Source: Hyphomicrobium sp.
GTDB taxonomy: Bacteria > Pseudomonadota > Alphaproteobacteria > Rhizobiales > Hyphomicrobiaceae
Assembly (NCBI RefSeq): GCF_019744875.1
Contig: NZ_JAIETU010000002.1
Coordinates: forward strand, 868,001-932,000
DNA length: 64,000 nt
Direction of reading: 5' to 3'
In this document: positions 31,649-49,113 of the stretch, piece after piece
Numbering within the stretch: position 1 is the first letter of the stretch
How the letters are laid out: every line of letters begins with the position of its first letter
Position numbers and translations under genes: made by a program
The notes under the pieces: generated by a model
Databases searched by the model: none
What the model saw: the letters and a program-made list of their open reading frames with translations, nothing else
Told to the model about the DNA's origin: nothing

Positions 31649-33127
31649 ATGGAGGGTCAGAACGAGACCGTGCTGCGGGACGGCACGCGTATCGATCAGT
31701 ATGTGATCACCGGCCTGCTCGGGCGTGGCGGTTTCGGCATTACGTATCTCATCAACGACGAGATGCTGAACAAGGATTTCGCCCTCAAGGAGTTCTTTCC
31801 GGAAGACCTCGTCCGGCGCGAAGGGCACGGGCTCAAGTTTCTCGCGCGGGCGAATTCCGAAGCGGATTACCGCTGGGGCCTCAAAAAATTCTTCGATGAA
31901 GCGCGCCTGCTGGCGCAGTTCAATCACCCCAACATCATCGCCGTGCGGCGCGTGTTCGAGCTCAACGACACCGCCTACATGGTGCTCGATCTCGTGCGCG
32001 GCATGACGCTGGAGAAGTGGCTGCGCGGCCTCGACAGCCGGCCGACGCAGGACGAGCTCGATCTCGTCGCGGGGCCGCTGCTGAGCGCGCTCGAGCTCGT
32101 GCACGAGAACCGCACCTGGCACCTCGATTTCTCGCCCGAGAACGTCATGATCCGGGCCGCCGACGGGGCGCCGATCCTGCTCGACTTCGGCGCCTCGCGC
32201 TTCGAGATCAAGCAGCATTCGCAGCTCGTTTCAGCGCTGGTGTTCAAGAGCGGGTATTCGGCGCCGGAGCAGTACACGTCGAACGCCGACCGGTATGGCG
32301 CCTGGACCGACATCTACGCCTTCGCCGCCACCCTCTACCGGGCCGTGACCGGCGAGCGCCCGATGGAAGCGACCTCGCGGCAGCTTTCCGACGATCTCGT
32401 TCCAGCCTCGAAAGCGGCGGCGGGGCACTATCGCGAGAGCTTCCTCAAGGCGATCGACGCGGCGTTGCGGCTTCCGCCCACCGAGCGTCCGCAATCGATC
32501 CGGGCGTGGCGTCCGATGCTGCTCGCGGGCAGCGAGGTCGTTTCGTCCGAGCCGCAGACGTCGACGCGGCGCACGCAGGTTTCCCGGCAGAAGGTGTCGG
32601 GCACGGCAAAGTCGAAGGGGGTCGTCAGCTCCACCTTCCAGCGGCTGGCGGCGGCGACGCGGCTGCCGCAGAGCGCGGGCGGCCGCTGGGCCGTGTATGG
32701 CGCGATCGGCGCGCTCGGACTTGCGCTCGTGGCCGGCGCAGGGCTGTTCCTGCTCGGCGGCAAGAAGGGTCCGTTCGCCGAATGCGGCGGCCTGTTCTCG
32801 AAATCCGATTGCTGGGGCGCCGTCGTCAACAACGGCGGCAACATCTTCGCGCGCGTCGAGGAGCCGACGCGTGAGGCCGCCGAAGCCGCCGCGCTCAAAT
32901 CCTGCACCGACAAGCTCGGCGGGGCGGGCTGCGAGGTGATCGCCACCATCTCGAAGCAGCAATGCTGGTCGCTGTCGGAAGTGGCGACCGATCCCGGACG
33001 CTGGAAAGCCGCATCGGGGGACTCGATCGCGACGGCCCAGAAGGACGCCGGGTGGGACTGCGAGCGCGCCTACGGGCTCTGCCAGATTGCGCTCACGTTC
33101 TGCGCCGACGGCACCAAGGCCAAGTGA
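31649..33127 (+). CDS. Transmembrane Ser/Thr protein kinase with a DUF4189-like extracytoplasmic domain
   Basis: 492 residues. The kinase domain has a Gly loop GRGGFG (25-30), the ATP-binding Lys47 in ALKEF, the helix-C Glu84, a catalytic HLDFSPEN (Asp160) and DFG (179-181). The APE-like GYSAPEQY follows. After a basic linker, one membrane segment (about 350-373) leads to a Cys-rich C-terminal domain (about 378-492) with repeated CWGAV and CWSLS motifs, resembling DUF4189. The ATG at 31649 has GAGGAGGG about 10 nt upstream. It faces the VWA-FHA gene across 244 nt. It probably phosphorylates the FHA proteins or their partners, with the PP2C as its antagonist. Confidence 0.88.
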   Translation: MEGQNETVLRDGTRIDQYVITGLLGRGGFGITYLINDEMLNKDFALKEFFPEDLVRREGHGLKFLARANSEADYRWGLKKFFDEARLLAQFNHPNIIAVRRVFELNDTAYMVLDLVRGMTLEKWLRGLDSRPTQDELDLVAGPLLSALELVHENRTWHLDFSPENVMIRAADGAPILLDFGASRFEIKQHSQLVSALVFKSGYSAPEQYTSNADRYGAWTDIYAFAATLYRAVTGERPMEATSRQLSDDLVPASKAAAGHYRESFLKAIDAALRLPPTERPQSIRAWRPMLLAGSEVVSSEPQTSTRRTQVSRQKVSGTAKSKGVVSSTFQRLAAATRLPQSAGGRWAVYGAIGALGLALVAGAGLFLLGGKKGPFAECGGLFSKSDCWGAVVNNGGNIFARVEEPTREAAEAAALKSCTDKLGGAGCEVIATISKQQCWSLSEVATDPGRWKAASGDSIATAQKDAGWDCERAYGLCQIALTFCADGTKAK

Positions 33128-33130
33128 GGC

Positions 33131-34795
33131 CTACTCGCGGAACCGATTGGTGATCGGATAGCGGCGGTCGCGGCCGAAGTTGCGGCTCGAAATCTTGACG
33201 CCGGGGGCTGCCTGGCGGCGCTTATACTCGGCCAGATAGAGCAGCCGCTCCACCTTTTTCACGACGTCGAGCGGGTGGCCGCGCGAGGCGACCTCCGCGA
33301 CCGGCATCTCGCGCTCGACGAGGCAGGCCAGAATGTCGTCCAGCACCTCGTAGGGCGGCAGGCTGTCCTGATCGAGCTGGTTTTCGCGCAGCTCGGCCGT
33401 CGGCGGGCGCACGATGATGCTTTCGGGGATGACGATCCCGGACGGGCCCAGGCCGTTCGACGGCACGTGCGCGTTACGCCAGCGCGCGAGCCGGTAGACT
33501 TCGAGCTTGTAGAGATCCTTGACGGGGTTGAAGCCGCCGTTCATGTCGCCGTAGAGCGTCGCGTAGCCGACGCTCATCTCGCTCTTGTTGCCGGTCGTGA
33601 GCACCATGGCGCCGAACTTGTTCGAGATCGCCATGACGATGACGCCGCGCACGCGGCTTTGCAGGTTTTCCTCGGTGATGTCGGAGGGGCGCCCCGCGAA
33701 GAGCGGCGCGAGCGAGACATTCAACTGCTCGACGGCGGGCGCAATCGGCACCGTGTCGAGTTTGATGCCCAGCGCGGCGGCGCAGGCTTCGGCATCGGAG
33801 ATGCTTTGGGCCGAGGTGTACCGGTACGGCATCATGATCGCATGGACGCGATCCGGCCCCAGCGCGTCGACGGCCATCGCGGCCACCAGCGCGCTGTCGA
33901 TGCCACCGGACAACCCGAGCACGACGCCGGGGAAGCGGTTCTTGTTCACGTAGTCGCGCAGGCCCAGCACGCAGGCCTGGTAGGCGGATGCGTCGCCCTC
34001 GACCACGCTTTCGAGCGGGGCACGCGCGCAGCGCCAGCCGTCCGCCGTGCGCGTCCATTCCGTCACGGCGATGTGCTCGGTCCAGGCGGGAAACTGCACG
34101 GCGAGGCTGCGGTCAGCGTTCAGCACGAACGACGCGCCGTCGAACACCAGCTCGTCCTGGCCGCCGATCTGGTTGACGTAGGCGAGCGGCAAGCCCGTCT
34201 CCGTAACGCGGGCAACCGCCACGTTCATGCGCAGATCGGGTTTCGTCCAATCGAAGGGCGAACCGTTCGGGACGAGCAGGATCTCGGCCCCGCACTCGGC
34301 GAGGCATTCGACGACCTCCTCCTTCCAGATGTCTTCGCAGATCGGCACGCCGAGGCGCACGCCACGGAAGGCGATCGGGCTCGGCAGCTCGCCGGCTTTG
34401 AACACGCGTTTTTCGTCGAAGACGCCGTAGTTCGGCAGATCGACCTTGTAGCGCACGGCGGCGACCTCACCCGCGTCCAGAAGGGCGACCGCGTTGTAGA
34501 CACCTTCCCCGTCCGGCCACACCGTGCCGAGCAGGACGGCCGGGCCGGGGCCGAGGCGTTTGGCCAGGGCCTCAACGCGCGCGCGGGCGGCGGCGTGGAA
34601 GGCGGGCTTCAGCACCAGATCCTCCGGCGGATAGCCGGTCAGAAACAACTCAGGAAAGACGATGAGGTCGGCGCCCAGCGCGGCGGCTTCATCGCGCGCG
34701 GCCAGCACCTTCTGCTCGTTGCCGTCGAGATCGCCGACGATGGGGTTCAACTGCGCGAGGGCGATTTTCAGGGTCGTGGTATCTGAGTGTGTCAT
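33131..34795 (-). CDS. nadE: Glutamine-dependent NAD+ synthase
   Basis: 554 residues with two domains. The N-terminal nitrilase-type glutaminase carries its Glu (FPELFLTGYPPEDL, Glu49), Lys (in YKVDLPNYGVFDE) and Cys (VPICEDIW). The C-terminal synthetase has the P-loop SGGIDSAL and the TGNKSEMSVGYATLYGD region. It makes NAD+ from deamido-NAD+, glutamine and ATP. The gene converges with the kinase gene, the two stops lying 3 nt apart, and no hairpin was noticed between them. No strong ribosome-binding site is visible at the ATG at 34795. Confidence 0.95.
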   Translation of the reverse strand: MTHSDTTTLKIALAQLNPIVGDLDGNEQKVLAARDEAAALGADLIVFPELFLTGYPPEDLVLKPAFHAAARARVEALAKRLGPGPAVLLGTVWPDGEGVYNAVALLDAGEVAAVRYKVDLPNYGVFDEKRVFKAGELPSPIAFRGVRLGVPICEDIWKEEVVECLAECGAEILLVPNGSPFDWTKPDLRMNVAVARVTETGLPLAYVNQIGGQDELVFDGASFVLNADRSLAVQFPAWTEHIAVTEWTRTADGWRCARAPLESVVEGDASAYQACVLGLRDYVNKNRFPGVVLGLSGGIDSALVAAMAVDALGPDRVHAIMMPYRYTSAQSISDAEACAAALGIKLDTVPIAPAVEQLNVSLAPLFAGRPSDITEENLQSRVRGVIVMAISNKFGAMVLTTGNKSEMSVGYATLYGDMNGGFNPVKDLYKLEVYRLARWRNAHVPSNGLGPSGIVIPESIIVRPPTAELRENQLDQDSLPPYEVLDDILACLVEREMPVAEVASRGHPLDVVKKVERLLYLAEYKRRQAAPGVKISSRNFGRDRRYPITNRFRE

Positions 34796-35035
34796 GCACG
34801 GAGAGATTTAGGGCGGAGCGCCGTTCTGGTCCAGCAGCAAGCCGCCGCGCCCAGAGGCGTGGTGGGCCGTGGTGGGGCGCGGTGCAGCTTGGCGCGGCAC
34901 CCGCGCGACCGGGAGGCAGCCCAACGGCCGCACAAACGGGGGGCGAGGGCTGCGAACCGCTGGACCCGCGGCAGCCTTCCCCCTATCACGGCAAACGGCC
35001 CCGCGGCCGGATTCTTCTTTGCGAGAGCGCGAGCA

Positions 35036-35989
35036 ATGCTGTCCCTCCTCTCGATCATCGCGCCGGTGTTTGCGCTCATCGCGTGCGGATACGTGACGCG
35101 GCGCATCGGCGTGCTCGGCACGCCAGCGGTCTCGGAGCTCAACCGGTTCGTCGTCTACCTCGCGCTTCCCGCGCTCCTGTTCGACGTCATGGCTCACGCG
35201 AGCTGGGCCGAGCTTGCCCAGCCTCGCTTCATCGCCGCGTTCGGCCTCTCGTGCGGGATCATCTTCTTCGCCATCGTCGCGGCCAGCCTGGTCGCGCGCC
35301 AACCGCTGTCGACGGCGGCGATCAACGGGCTGCTCGGCTCCTATGCCAACACGGCCTACATCGGCTTTCCGGTGCTCCTGATCGTGTTCGGCCGCGAGAG
35401 CCTCGTGCCCGTCACCATCGCCTCGATCATCACCGTGTGCGTGCTCAACGCTTCGGCCATCGTGATGATCGAGGTCGCGAGCCAGAGCGAGCGGCGTCCG
35501 CTGCGGCTGGCGGGCAAGGTCGCGGTATCGCTCGCCAAAAACCCGATCCTGATCGCGCCCGTCCTCGGCGTGCTTTATGGGGCGACGGGGCTCGGCTTCC
35601 CGGAAGCGGCCGAGGCCTTCCTCAAAATGCTCGGCGGGTCGGCAAGCCCTCTCGCGCTCGTGGTCATCGGGCTGGTGCTGGCCGAGCCGCGGGCGGTCGC
35701 GGCGGCCGAGACGCAACTCTCGCTGGCGCTCACGGCGGTCAAGCTCATCGTCCATCCGGCACTGACGGTTGCATTGGCCACGTTTTTCGCTGTCCCCTCC
35801 CGCCTTGCCGCGATGGCCGTCGTGCTCGCCGCGCTGCCCACGGGGTCGGGTCCGTTGATCGTCGCCGAGTTCTACCGCCTGCCGGCCCTCGTCACGTCGG
35901 CCGTCATCCTCATCTCCACCCTTGCCGCGCTGCTGACGTTGCCGCTGGTGTTGATGGGGCTCGGGTTCGGCATCGGGGCGGCGCCCTGA
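35036..35989 (+). CDS. AEC-family (auxin efflux carrier-like) transporter
   Basis: About 317 residues from the ATG at 35036 ([20 protein letters not shown]), the usual N-terminus of the family; the frame is open upstream but without membrane character. About ten hydrophobic segments span the protein, with the conserved [15 protein letters not shown] and [12 protein letters not shown] regions. Members export organic acids such as malate or related anions; the substrate is not predictable here. It is divergent from nadE and 166 nt upstream of ppa. Confidence 0.85.
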   Translation: MLSLLSIIAPVFALIACGYVTRRIGVLGTPAVSELNRFVVYLALPALLFDVMAHASWAELAQPRFIAAFGLSCGIIFFAIVAASLVARQPLSTAAINGLLGSYANTAYIGFPVLLIVFGRESLVPVTIASIITVCVLNASAIVMIEVASQSERRPLRLAGKVAVSLAKNPILIAPVLGVLYGATGLGFPEAAEAFLKMLGGSASPLALVVIGLVLAEPRAVAAAETQLSLALTAVKLIVHPALTVALATFFAVPSRLAAMAVVLAALPTGSGPLIVAEFYRLPALVTSAVILISTLAALLTLPLVLMGLGFGIGAAP

Positions 35990-36155
35990 GGCGGGCTTGA
36001 GCTTGGGCCGGGGCCTGAGCCAGGCCGGGGCGAAATCCAGCGTGTTCGACCAAGGAACAAACAGGGGTGGCGCATCCGCCTCTTGTGAAGCCGCGCGCCT
36101 TGGAGCACGTTCTTGCGGACTTCCCCTTCCGCTAATTAAAAAAGGCAGCCGTTTC

Positions 36156-36686
36156 ATGCGCCTCGACGCGATCCCCATCGGCAAGAACCCGCCGCACGAC
36201 ATCAATGTCATCATCGAAGTGCCGGTCGGCGGCGAGCCGATCAAGTACGAGATGGACAAAGCGTCCGGAACGCTGATCGTTGACCGCTTCCTCTACACGC
36301 CGATGCGGTATCCCGGAAACTACGGGTTCGTGCCGCACACGCTCTCCAACGACGGCGACCCCATCGACGTTCTGGTCTGCAACACGCGGACGATCGTGCC
36401 GGGAGCGGTCATCAACTGCCGCCCCGTCGGCGTGCTGGTGATGGAGGACGAGGGCGGCGGCGACGAGAAGATTATCGCCGTGCCGTCGAGCAAGGTTTCG
36501 CAGCGCTACGAGCGCGTGCAAAACTACTCGGACATGCCCGCGATCTCGCTGCAGCAGATCGAGCACTTCTTCTCGCACTACAAGGATCTGGAGCCCGGCA
36601 AGTGGGCGAAGATCGACCATTGGGGCGACGCGGCGGAAGCGCAGAAGATGATCACGGAGGCCATCGCGCGCGCCGCGAAGGCCTGA
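36156..36686 (+). CDS. ppa: Inorganic pyrophosphatase (family I)
   Basis: 176 residues from [21 protein letters not shown]. The catalytic Asp cluster DGDPIDVLV and the [21 protein letters not shown] segment are conserved. The soluble enzyme hydrolyses pyrophosphate and pulls biosynthetic reactions forward. Upstream sequence in the same frame is not conserved, and the ATG at 36156 follows AAAGGCAGCC. It is convergent with the small gene at 36.7 kb. Confidence 0.96.
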   Translation: MRLDAIPIGKNPPHDINVIIEVPVGGEPIKYEMDKASGTLIVDRFLYTPMRYPGNYGFVPHTLSNDGDPIDVLVCNTRTIVPGAVINCRPVGVLVMEDEGGGDEKIIAVPSSKVSQRYERVQNYSDMPAISLQQIEHFFSHYKDLEPGKWAKIDHWGDAAEAQKMITEAIARAAKA

Positions 36687-36690
36687 CGGT

Positions 36691-37053
36691 CTAGTCGACC
36701 TTGTGCGCCACCGACGTGTTGGCCGGCGTGGCGGCCGCCTGATCGTAGGCGGTCTTCACGTAGCCCGCGGCGGTGTGCGTGATCTTCGTCGTCCACCCGG
36801 TTTCCCAGGAGATCACGGCGGTCGCGCCCTCGCGCGGCCCCTCGACCGTCCACGTGCCGCTCATGCCTTCACCGGCGCGATTGGCTTCGGCCGTTCCCGA
36901 CCCGAAGAGCGTGATCTCGAAGAGATTGTCCTTGGAATCGCGCACCTCCCAGGTGCCGGCGAACTCGCTCTCCGACAAGTTCTGATCGCTGCCGCCCACG
37001 ACGCTCAAGAAATTGGAGAGCATCGCGCTCCCCTGCTTGCTGAGGCTTGCCAT
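36691..37053 (-). CDS. Small protein of unknown function
   Basis: 120 residues from the ATG at 37053, which is preceded by GGAGGA 6 nt upstream. No signal peptide is obvious. The sequence is rich in Thr, Gly and Ala and looks like a small beta-barrel, with FAGTWEVRDSKDNLFEITLFGSG and GMSGTWTVEGPREG resembling two repeated strands of a lipocalin- or avidin-like fold. I do not recognise a named family. It converges with ppa, the stops being 4 nt apart. Confidence 0.55.
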   Translation of the reverse strand: MASLSKQGSAMLSNFLSVVGGSDQNLSESEFAGTWEVRDSKDNLFEITLFGSGTAEANRAGEGMSGTWTVEGPREGATAVISWETGWTTKITHTAAGYVKTAYDQAAATPANTSVAHKVD

Positions 37054-37176
37054 GTTGTCCTCCGAGGCTCGGCGGCCGGGCATCGGGCGCGACCTTCACC
37101 TCATGGAAAACGCCCTGAGCGCCGAGGGGGTTCCCCTAGGTTTCGGGCGTCGCGGCAAAGGGTTGAGACGACAGAA

Positions 37177-37206
37177 AAGAAAAAGCCCGGCGGTGAACGC
37201 CGGGCT
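37177..37206 (-). terminator. Terminator after the DAHP synthase gene
   Basis: AGCCCGGCG, loop of 5, CGCCGGGCT (37184-37206). On the minus strand it is followed by TTTTTCTTTTC. It comes just after the 25-bp repeats at the gene's 3' end. Confidence 0.85.
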
Positions 37207-37207
37207 C

Positions 37208-37282
37208 TTAGCCGAAAGCGACCTCCGGGCTCCTAACCGAAGGCGACCTCCGGTCTCTTAACCGAAAGCGACCTCCGGTCGT
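37208..37282 (-). repeat. Three tandem 25-bp units carrying the DAHP synthase stop codon
   Basis: On the + strand, CCGAA(A/G)GCGACCTCCGG starts at 37212, 37237 and 37262, exactly 25 apart. On the coding strand each unit encodes or copies CGGAGGTCGC..TTCGG and then a stop: TAA at 37260-37258 (the real stop), TAG at 37235-37233 and TAA at 37210-37208. The 25-bp period puts the stops in all three frames. Confidence 0.9.
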
Positions 37283-38649
37283 GGGGGTGCGCTGCGGGCC
37301 TCCCGCTCGAGCTTCATGCGCTCCGCGACAAGGAACGCCAGTTCGAGCGACTGATCCGCGTTGAGGCGGGGATCGCACTGCGTGTGGTAGCGGTCGAGCA
37401 GATCCGTCTCCGAGATCGCCGTGGCGCCGCCCGTGCACTCCGTCACGTTCTGCCCCGTCATCTCGACGTGGATGCCGCCCGCGTGCGAGCCTTCGGCGCG
37501 ATGGACATCGAAGAAAGCTTCGACCTCCTTCAGAATGCGATCGAAGGGGCGCGTCTTGTAGCCGTTGACGGCGCTGATCGTGTTGCCGTGCATCGGATCG
37601 CACGACCACACCACGGTGCGGCCGGCCTTCTGGACCGCGCGGATGAGCTTCGGCAGATGCTGGCCGACCTTCTCGTGGCCGAAGCGGCAGATCAGCGTGA
37701 TGCGGCCGGCCTCGTCCTTCGGGTTCAGGATGTCGATCAGGCGCAGCAGGCCATCGCCATCGAGCGAGGGGCCGCACTTGATGCCGATCGGGTTCTTGAC
37801 GCCGCGGCAGTATTCGACGTGCGCGTGATCGGGCTGGCGCGTGCGATCGCCGATCCAGAGCATGTGGCCGCTCGTGGCGTACCAATCGCCGCTCGTCGAA
37901 TCGAGACGCGTCAGCGCCTGCTCGTAGTTGAGCAGCAGCGCTTCGTGGCTGGTGTAGAAGCGCGTCGAGCGGAGCTGCGGCGTGTTCTCGCTCGTGATGC
38001 CGCAGGCGCGCATGAAGCCCAGCGTCTCAGCGATGCGATCGGCGAGCTCCTGGTAGCGATGGCCCTGCGGGCTGTCCTTCACGAAGCCCATGTTCCACTG
38101 GTGCACGCGCTCGAGATCGGCATAGCCGCCGGTCGCGAAGGCGCGGATCAGGTTCAGCGTCGCCGCCGACTGGCGATAGGCTTCGAGCTGGCGCGCGGGA
38201 TCGGGGATGCGAGCCTCGGACGTGAACTCGGCGCCGTTGATGATGTCGCCGCGGTAGCTCGGCAGCTCCTGGCCGTCCTTCTTCTCGGTCGGCGAAGAGC
38301 GCGGCTTGGCGAACTGCCCGGCGATGCGGCCGAGCTTCACCACGGGGCTGCCGCCGGCGTACGTCAGCACGATCGCCATCTGCAGGAAGACGCGGAAGAA
38401 GTCGCGGATGTTGTCGGCGCGGTGCTCCAGGAAGCTCTCGGCGCAATCGCCGCCCTGCAGCAGGAAGCCATCGCCGCGCGCCACGTCTCCGAGCGTGCGC
38501 TTCAGGTCGCGCGCCTCACCTGCAAACACCAGCGGCGGGAAGGTCGCAAGGCGGGCCTCGACGTCGCGCAGAGCGCCGGCATCGGGATAATCGGGGACCT
38601 GGACGATCGGGAAAGAACGCCAGCTCTCGGGAGACCAGGTTGCGGCCAT
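37258..38649 (-). CDS. Class II 3-deoxy-7-phosphoheptulonate (DAHP) synthase
   Basis: 463 residues from the ATG at 38649 ([14 protein letters not shown]). The enzyme joins phosphoenolpyruvate and erythrose 4-phosphate in the first step of aromatic amino-acid synthesis. The plant-type class II features are clear: [24 protein letters not shown]-like [25 protein letters not shown] and [10 protein letters not shown]. The C-terminal RPEVAFG is encoded by the first of three tandem 25-bp units. A strong terminator follows. The gene stands alone upstream of the rpoC 3' end. Confidence 0.95.
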   Translation of the reverse strand: MAATWSPESWRSFPIVQVPDYPDAGALRDVEARLATFPPLVFAGEARDLKRTLGDVARGDGFLLQGGDCAESFLEHRADNIRDFFRVFLQMAIVLTYAGGSPVVKLGRIAGQFAKPRSSPTEKKDGQELPSYRGDIINGAEFTSEARIPDPARQLEAYRQSAATLNLIRAFATGGYADLERVHQWNMGFVKDSPQGHRYQELADRIAETLGFMRACGITSENTPQLRSTRFYTSHEALLLNYEQALTRLDSTSGDWYATSGHMLWIGDRTRQPDHAHVEYCRGVKNPIGIKCGPSLDGDGLLRLIDILNPKDEAGRITLICRFGHEKVGQHLPKLIRAVQKAGRTVVWSCDPMHGNTISAVNGYKTRPFDRILKEVEAFFDVHRAEGSHAGGIHVEMTGQNVTECTGGATAISETDLLDRYHTQCDPRLNADQSLELAFLVAERMKLEREARSAPPRPEVAFG

Positions 38650-38833
38650 TGTCGTCGTTACCTTCCAAACGCGTTGCGCCGGTTGCCCAGGAAAGGCCGG
38701 AGCCATTTACCCTTTGTCCGGTTCTGCTTTTTCTAGCGGGGCTTATATAGGGCACCTGCCCGCCGATGGCCAGCGGCCGGTGGGGGCTGAGACGTTCGTG
38801 CCGGAGCCCGGCTCAGATCCCTTGAAACACAAA

Positions 38834-38860
38834 GAAGGCGGCCGTTTTCCGGCCGCCTTC
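38834..38860 (-). terminator. Terminator of the rif cluster, after rpoC
   Basis: An 11-bp perfect stem (GAAGGCGGCCG at 38834-38844 and its complement at 38850-38860) with a 5-nt loop, followed on the minus strand by a T-rich stretch. It begins 28 nt after the rpoC stop. Confidence 0.85.
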
Positions 38861-38887
38861 CTGTTTCCGTCAGCGGTACGCCGGAGC

Positions 38888-43105
<4,218 letters not shown>

Positions 43106-43228
43106 CGGCTCTCTCCCGGGATCAGCGGTGGGTGGGGCCCGCGATCCTCAAAATTCTCGTCGCTTGGTTCCTGCCCATACCGGCGACGTGGTGCGCGCGG
43201 CTCTGGGCAGGCCTAGAAAGTGAGGGAA

Positions 43229-43249
43229 AGCCCGGGCGTAGCCCGGACT
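43229..43249. repeat. Hairpin in the rpoB-rpoC gap
   Basis: AGCCCGGGC, loop GTA, GCCCGGACT (one C-A mismatch), 16 nt beyond the rpoB stop. Only a short T-stretch follows on the minus strand, so it may attenuate rather than end transcription. Confidence 0.5.
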
Positions 43250-43264
43250 TCCGTTCGTTTCGTT

Positions 43265-47422
<4,158 letters not shown>

Positions 47423-47730
47423 GTCCGCTCCTCATCTCGTCGGGGTTGCGCCGGGGGAGCGCACCACTCGCCATATTTTGCCAGCGCCGAGGTCGCCATC
47501 CCCCGCACTTCGTCTTTGAACTCTCTAAACGGCTCGCCGGAGGGCCTGTTCGCGGGGTTTTGACCCGCTCGAGACCCTCCGGTGAACCGTCCACACGCCC
47601 GCTTCGCGGGTAGGCCGTCTGACGCCCGCTTCGCGGGCACAAACTTTGCCTGCCTCCGGCAGGACTCAGCAGGTCGCAGGCAACAGGCAGCAGGAGCGAT
47701 CCTGTTGCCCGCTGCCTGTTGCCCATTGCC
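47423..47730. other. rplL-rpoB intergenic region rich in inverted repeats
   Basis: No gene in 308 bases. ACGCCCGCTTCGCGGG occurs at 47595 and again at 47622, each able to form a small hairpin. CCTGCC/GGCAGG lies at 47649-47663. A 13-bp perfect inverted repeat is at 47679-47691 and 47711-47723. Confidence 0.75.
47679..47723. repeat. 13-bp inverted repeat with nested hairpin after rplL
   Basis: GGCAACAGGCAGC (47679-47691) pairs with GCTGCCTGTTGCC (47711-47723). The intervening bases hold a second stem (CAGGA/TCCTG around GCGA). It begins 8 nt after the rplL stop, in the place where transcripts of rplJL-rpoBC are commonly attenuated or processed in other bacteria. Confidence 0.7.
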
Positions 47731-48105
<375 letters not shown>

Positions 48106-48231
48106 TGTATATAGTCCTTCCGGTTTAGCCTTTGAGAGAGGCGCTTTGTCCCAGCCTTCGCGCGGCTCGGGAGACGCCGTTTTCAGAGTTGTTGCGCACG
48201 CAATTGCGTACGCGGCACGTCCACGGTTGCG

Positions 48232-48750
48232 TTATGCAGCTTCGCCCTGGGATGCCTTGGCCTGAATGACGCGCGCGAGCTTTGCGCCGGGTTCTGCGAC
48301 CGTGCGGGCGATCTTCGTCGCCGGCGCGTTCAACAGTCCGATCAGCTTGGCTCTCAGCTCATCAAGCGAGGGCAATTCGGCGAGTGCTTTGACGCCGTTC
48401 GCGTCAAGGATGGAGGCGCCCATCGCGCCGCCGAGGATCACGAGCTTTTCGTTTTCCTTGGCGTACTTGACGGCGATCCGAGCTGCGGCGATCGGATCCT
48501 TCGAATAGGCCAACACGGTCGGCCCTGCGAAGAGATCGGCGATGCCTTCAGCTTTGGTGTCCTTGAGCGCGAGCTTCACCAGACGGTTCTTGGCCACTTT
48601 GACAGACCCGCCAGCTTCTTTGATGCGCTTGCGGAATTCTGCTGCCTGTGCGGCCACCATGCCGGTGTTGTGGGCAACGACAACCACGCCCGTGTCTTTC
48701 AACACGTCGTGGAGGGACGTTACGAGCGCCTGTTTTGCGGCTCTATCCAC
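48232..48750 (-). CDS. rplJ: 50S ribosomal protein L10
   Basis: 172 residues, starting at a GTG with AGGAGTGA just upstream. DRAAKQALVTSLHDVLKDTGVVVVAHNTGM at the start identifies L10, the stalk base that holds L7/L12. In other bacteria the L10-L12 complex represses the operon through the leader upstream. The leader here is the 363-nt gap to rplA. Confidence 0.97.
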   Translation of the reverse strand: MDRAAKQALVTSLHDVLKDTGVVVVAHNTGMVAAQAAEFRKRIKEAGGSVKVAKNRLVKLALKDTKAEGIADLFAGPTVLAYSKDPIAAARIAVKYAKENEKLVILGGAMGASILDANGVKALAELPSLDELRAKLIGLLNAPATKIARTVAEPGAKLARVIQAKASQGEAA

Positions 48751-49113
48751 TGCTCACTCCTGGTTGCGATCGAGGCTTTCGCCCCGTCGCGGGTTGCACC
48801 TGCCGCAGCTTTACTTCCCGGAGGAAGCCGGCTGCGACGCTCGTCCTGTCCGACCGCGCGCTCGTAAGTGCGGCACGGTGCTGACCCAGAAGGCTCATAC
48901 CGGAAGCGGGCCCTAAAGCCTGAAATCCGGGTGGTCTCCCGTCTCATGCGGGCCCTCGTTCGAGAGGATTAAGCGTCACCGGAGAACCGGATCGGCGCCC
49001 ATCAATCTTGGACAGGTCTCCAGCTTTCGAACCCCGAAAGGCCCTCGTGCCGGAGATCCGGTGCCGGGGACTTGCGCCCCGCGACACCGAATTCGTGTTC
49101 AACGCGCTTCGGC
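48751..49113 (-). other. rplA-rplJ gap, likely L10 leader
   Basis: No gene in 363 bases. By position it should contain the promoter and L10-binding leader of the rplJL-rpoBC transcript. I did not derive a secure fold by eye. Confidence 0.5.

Noticed and set aside
28049-33127. Type VI secretion locus
   Set aside because: Kinase, phosphatase and FHA proteins recall its regulation, but no Tss structural gene is present.
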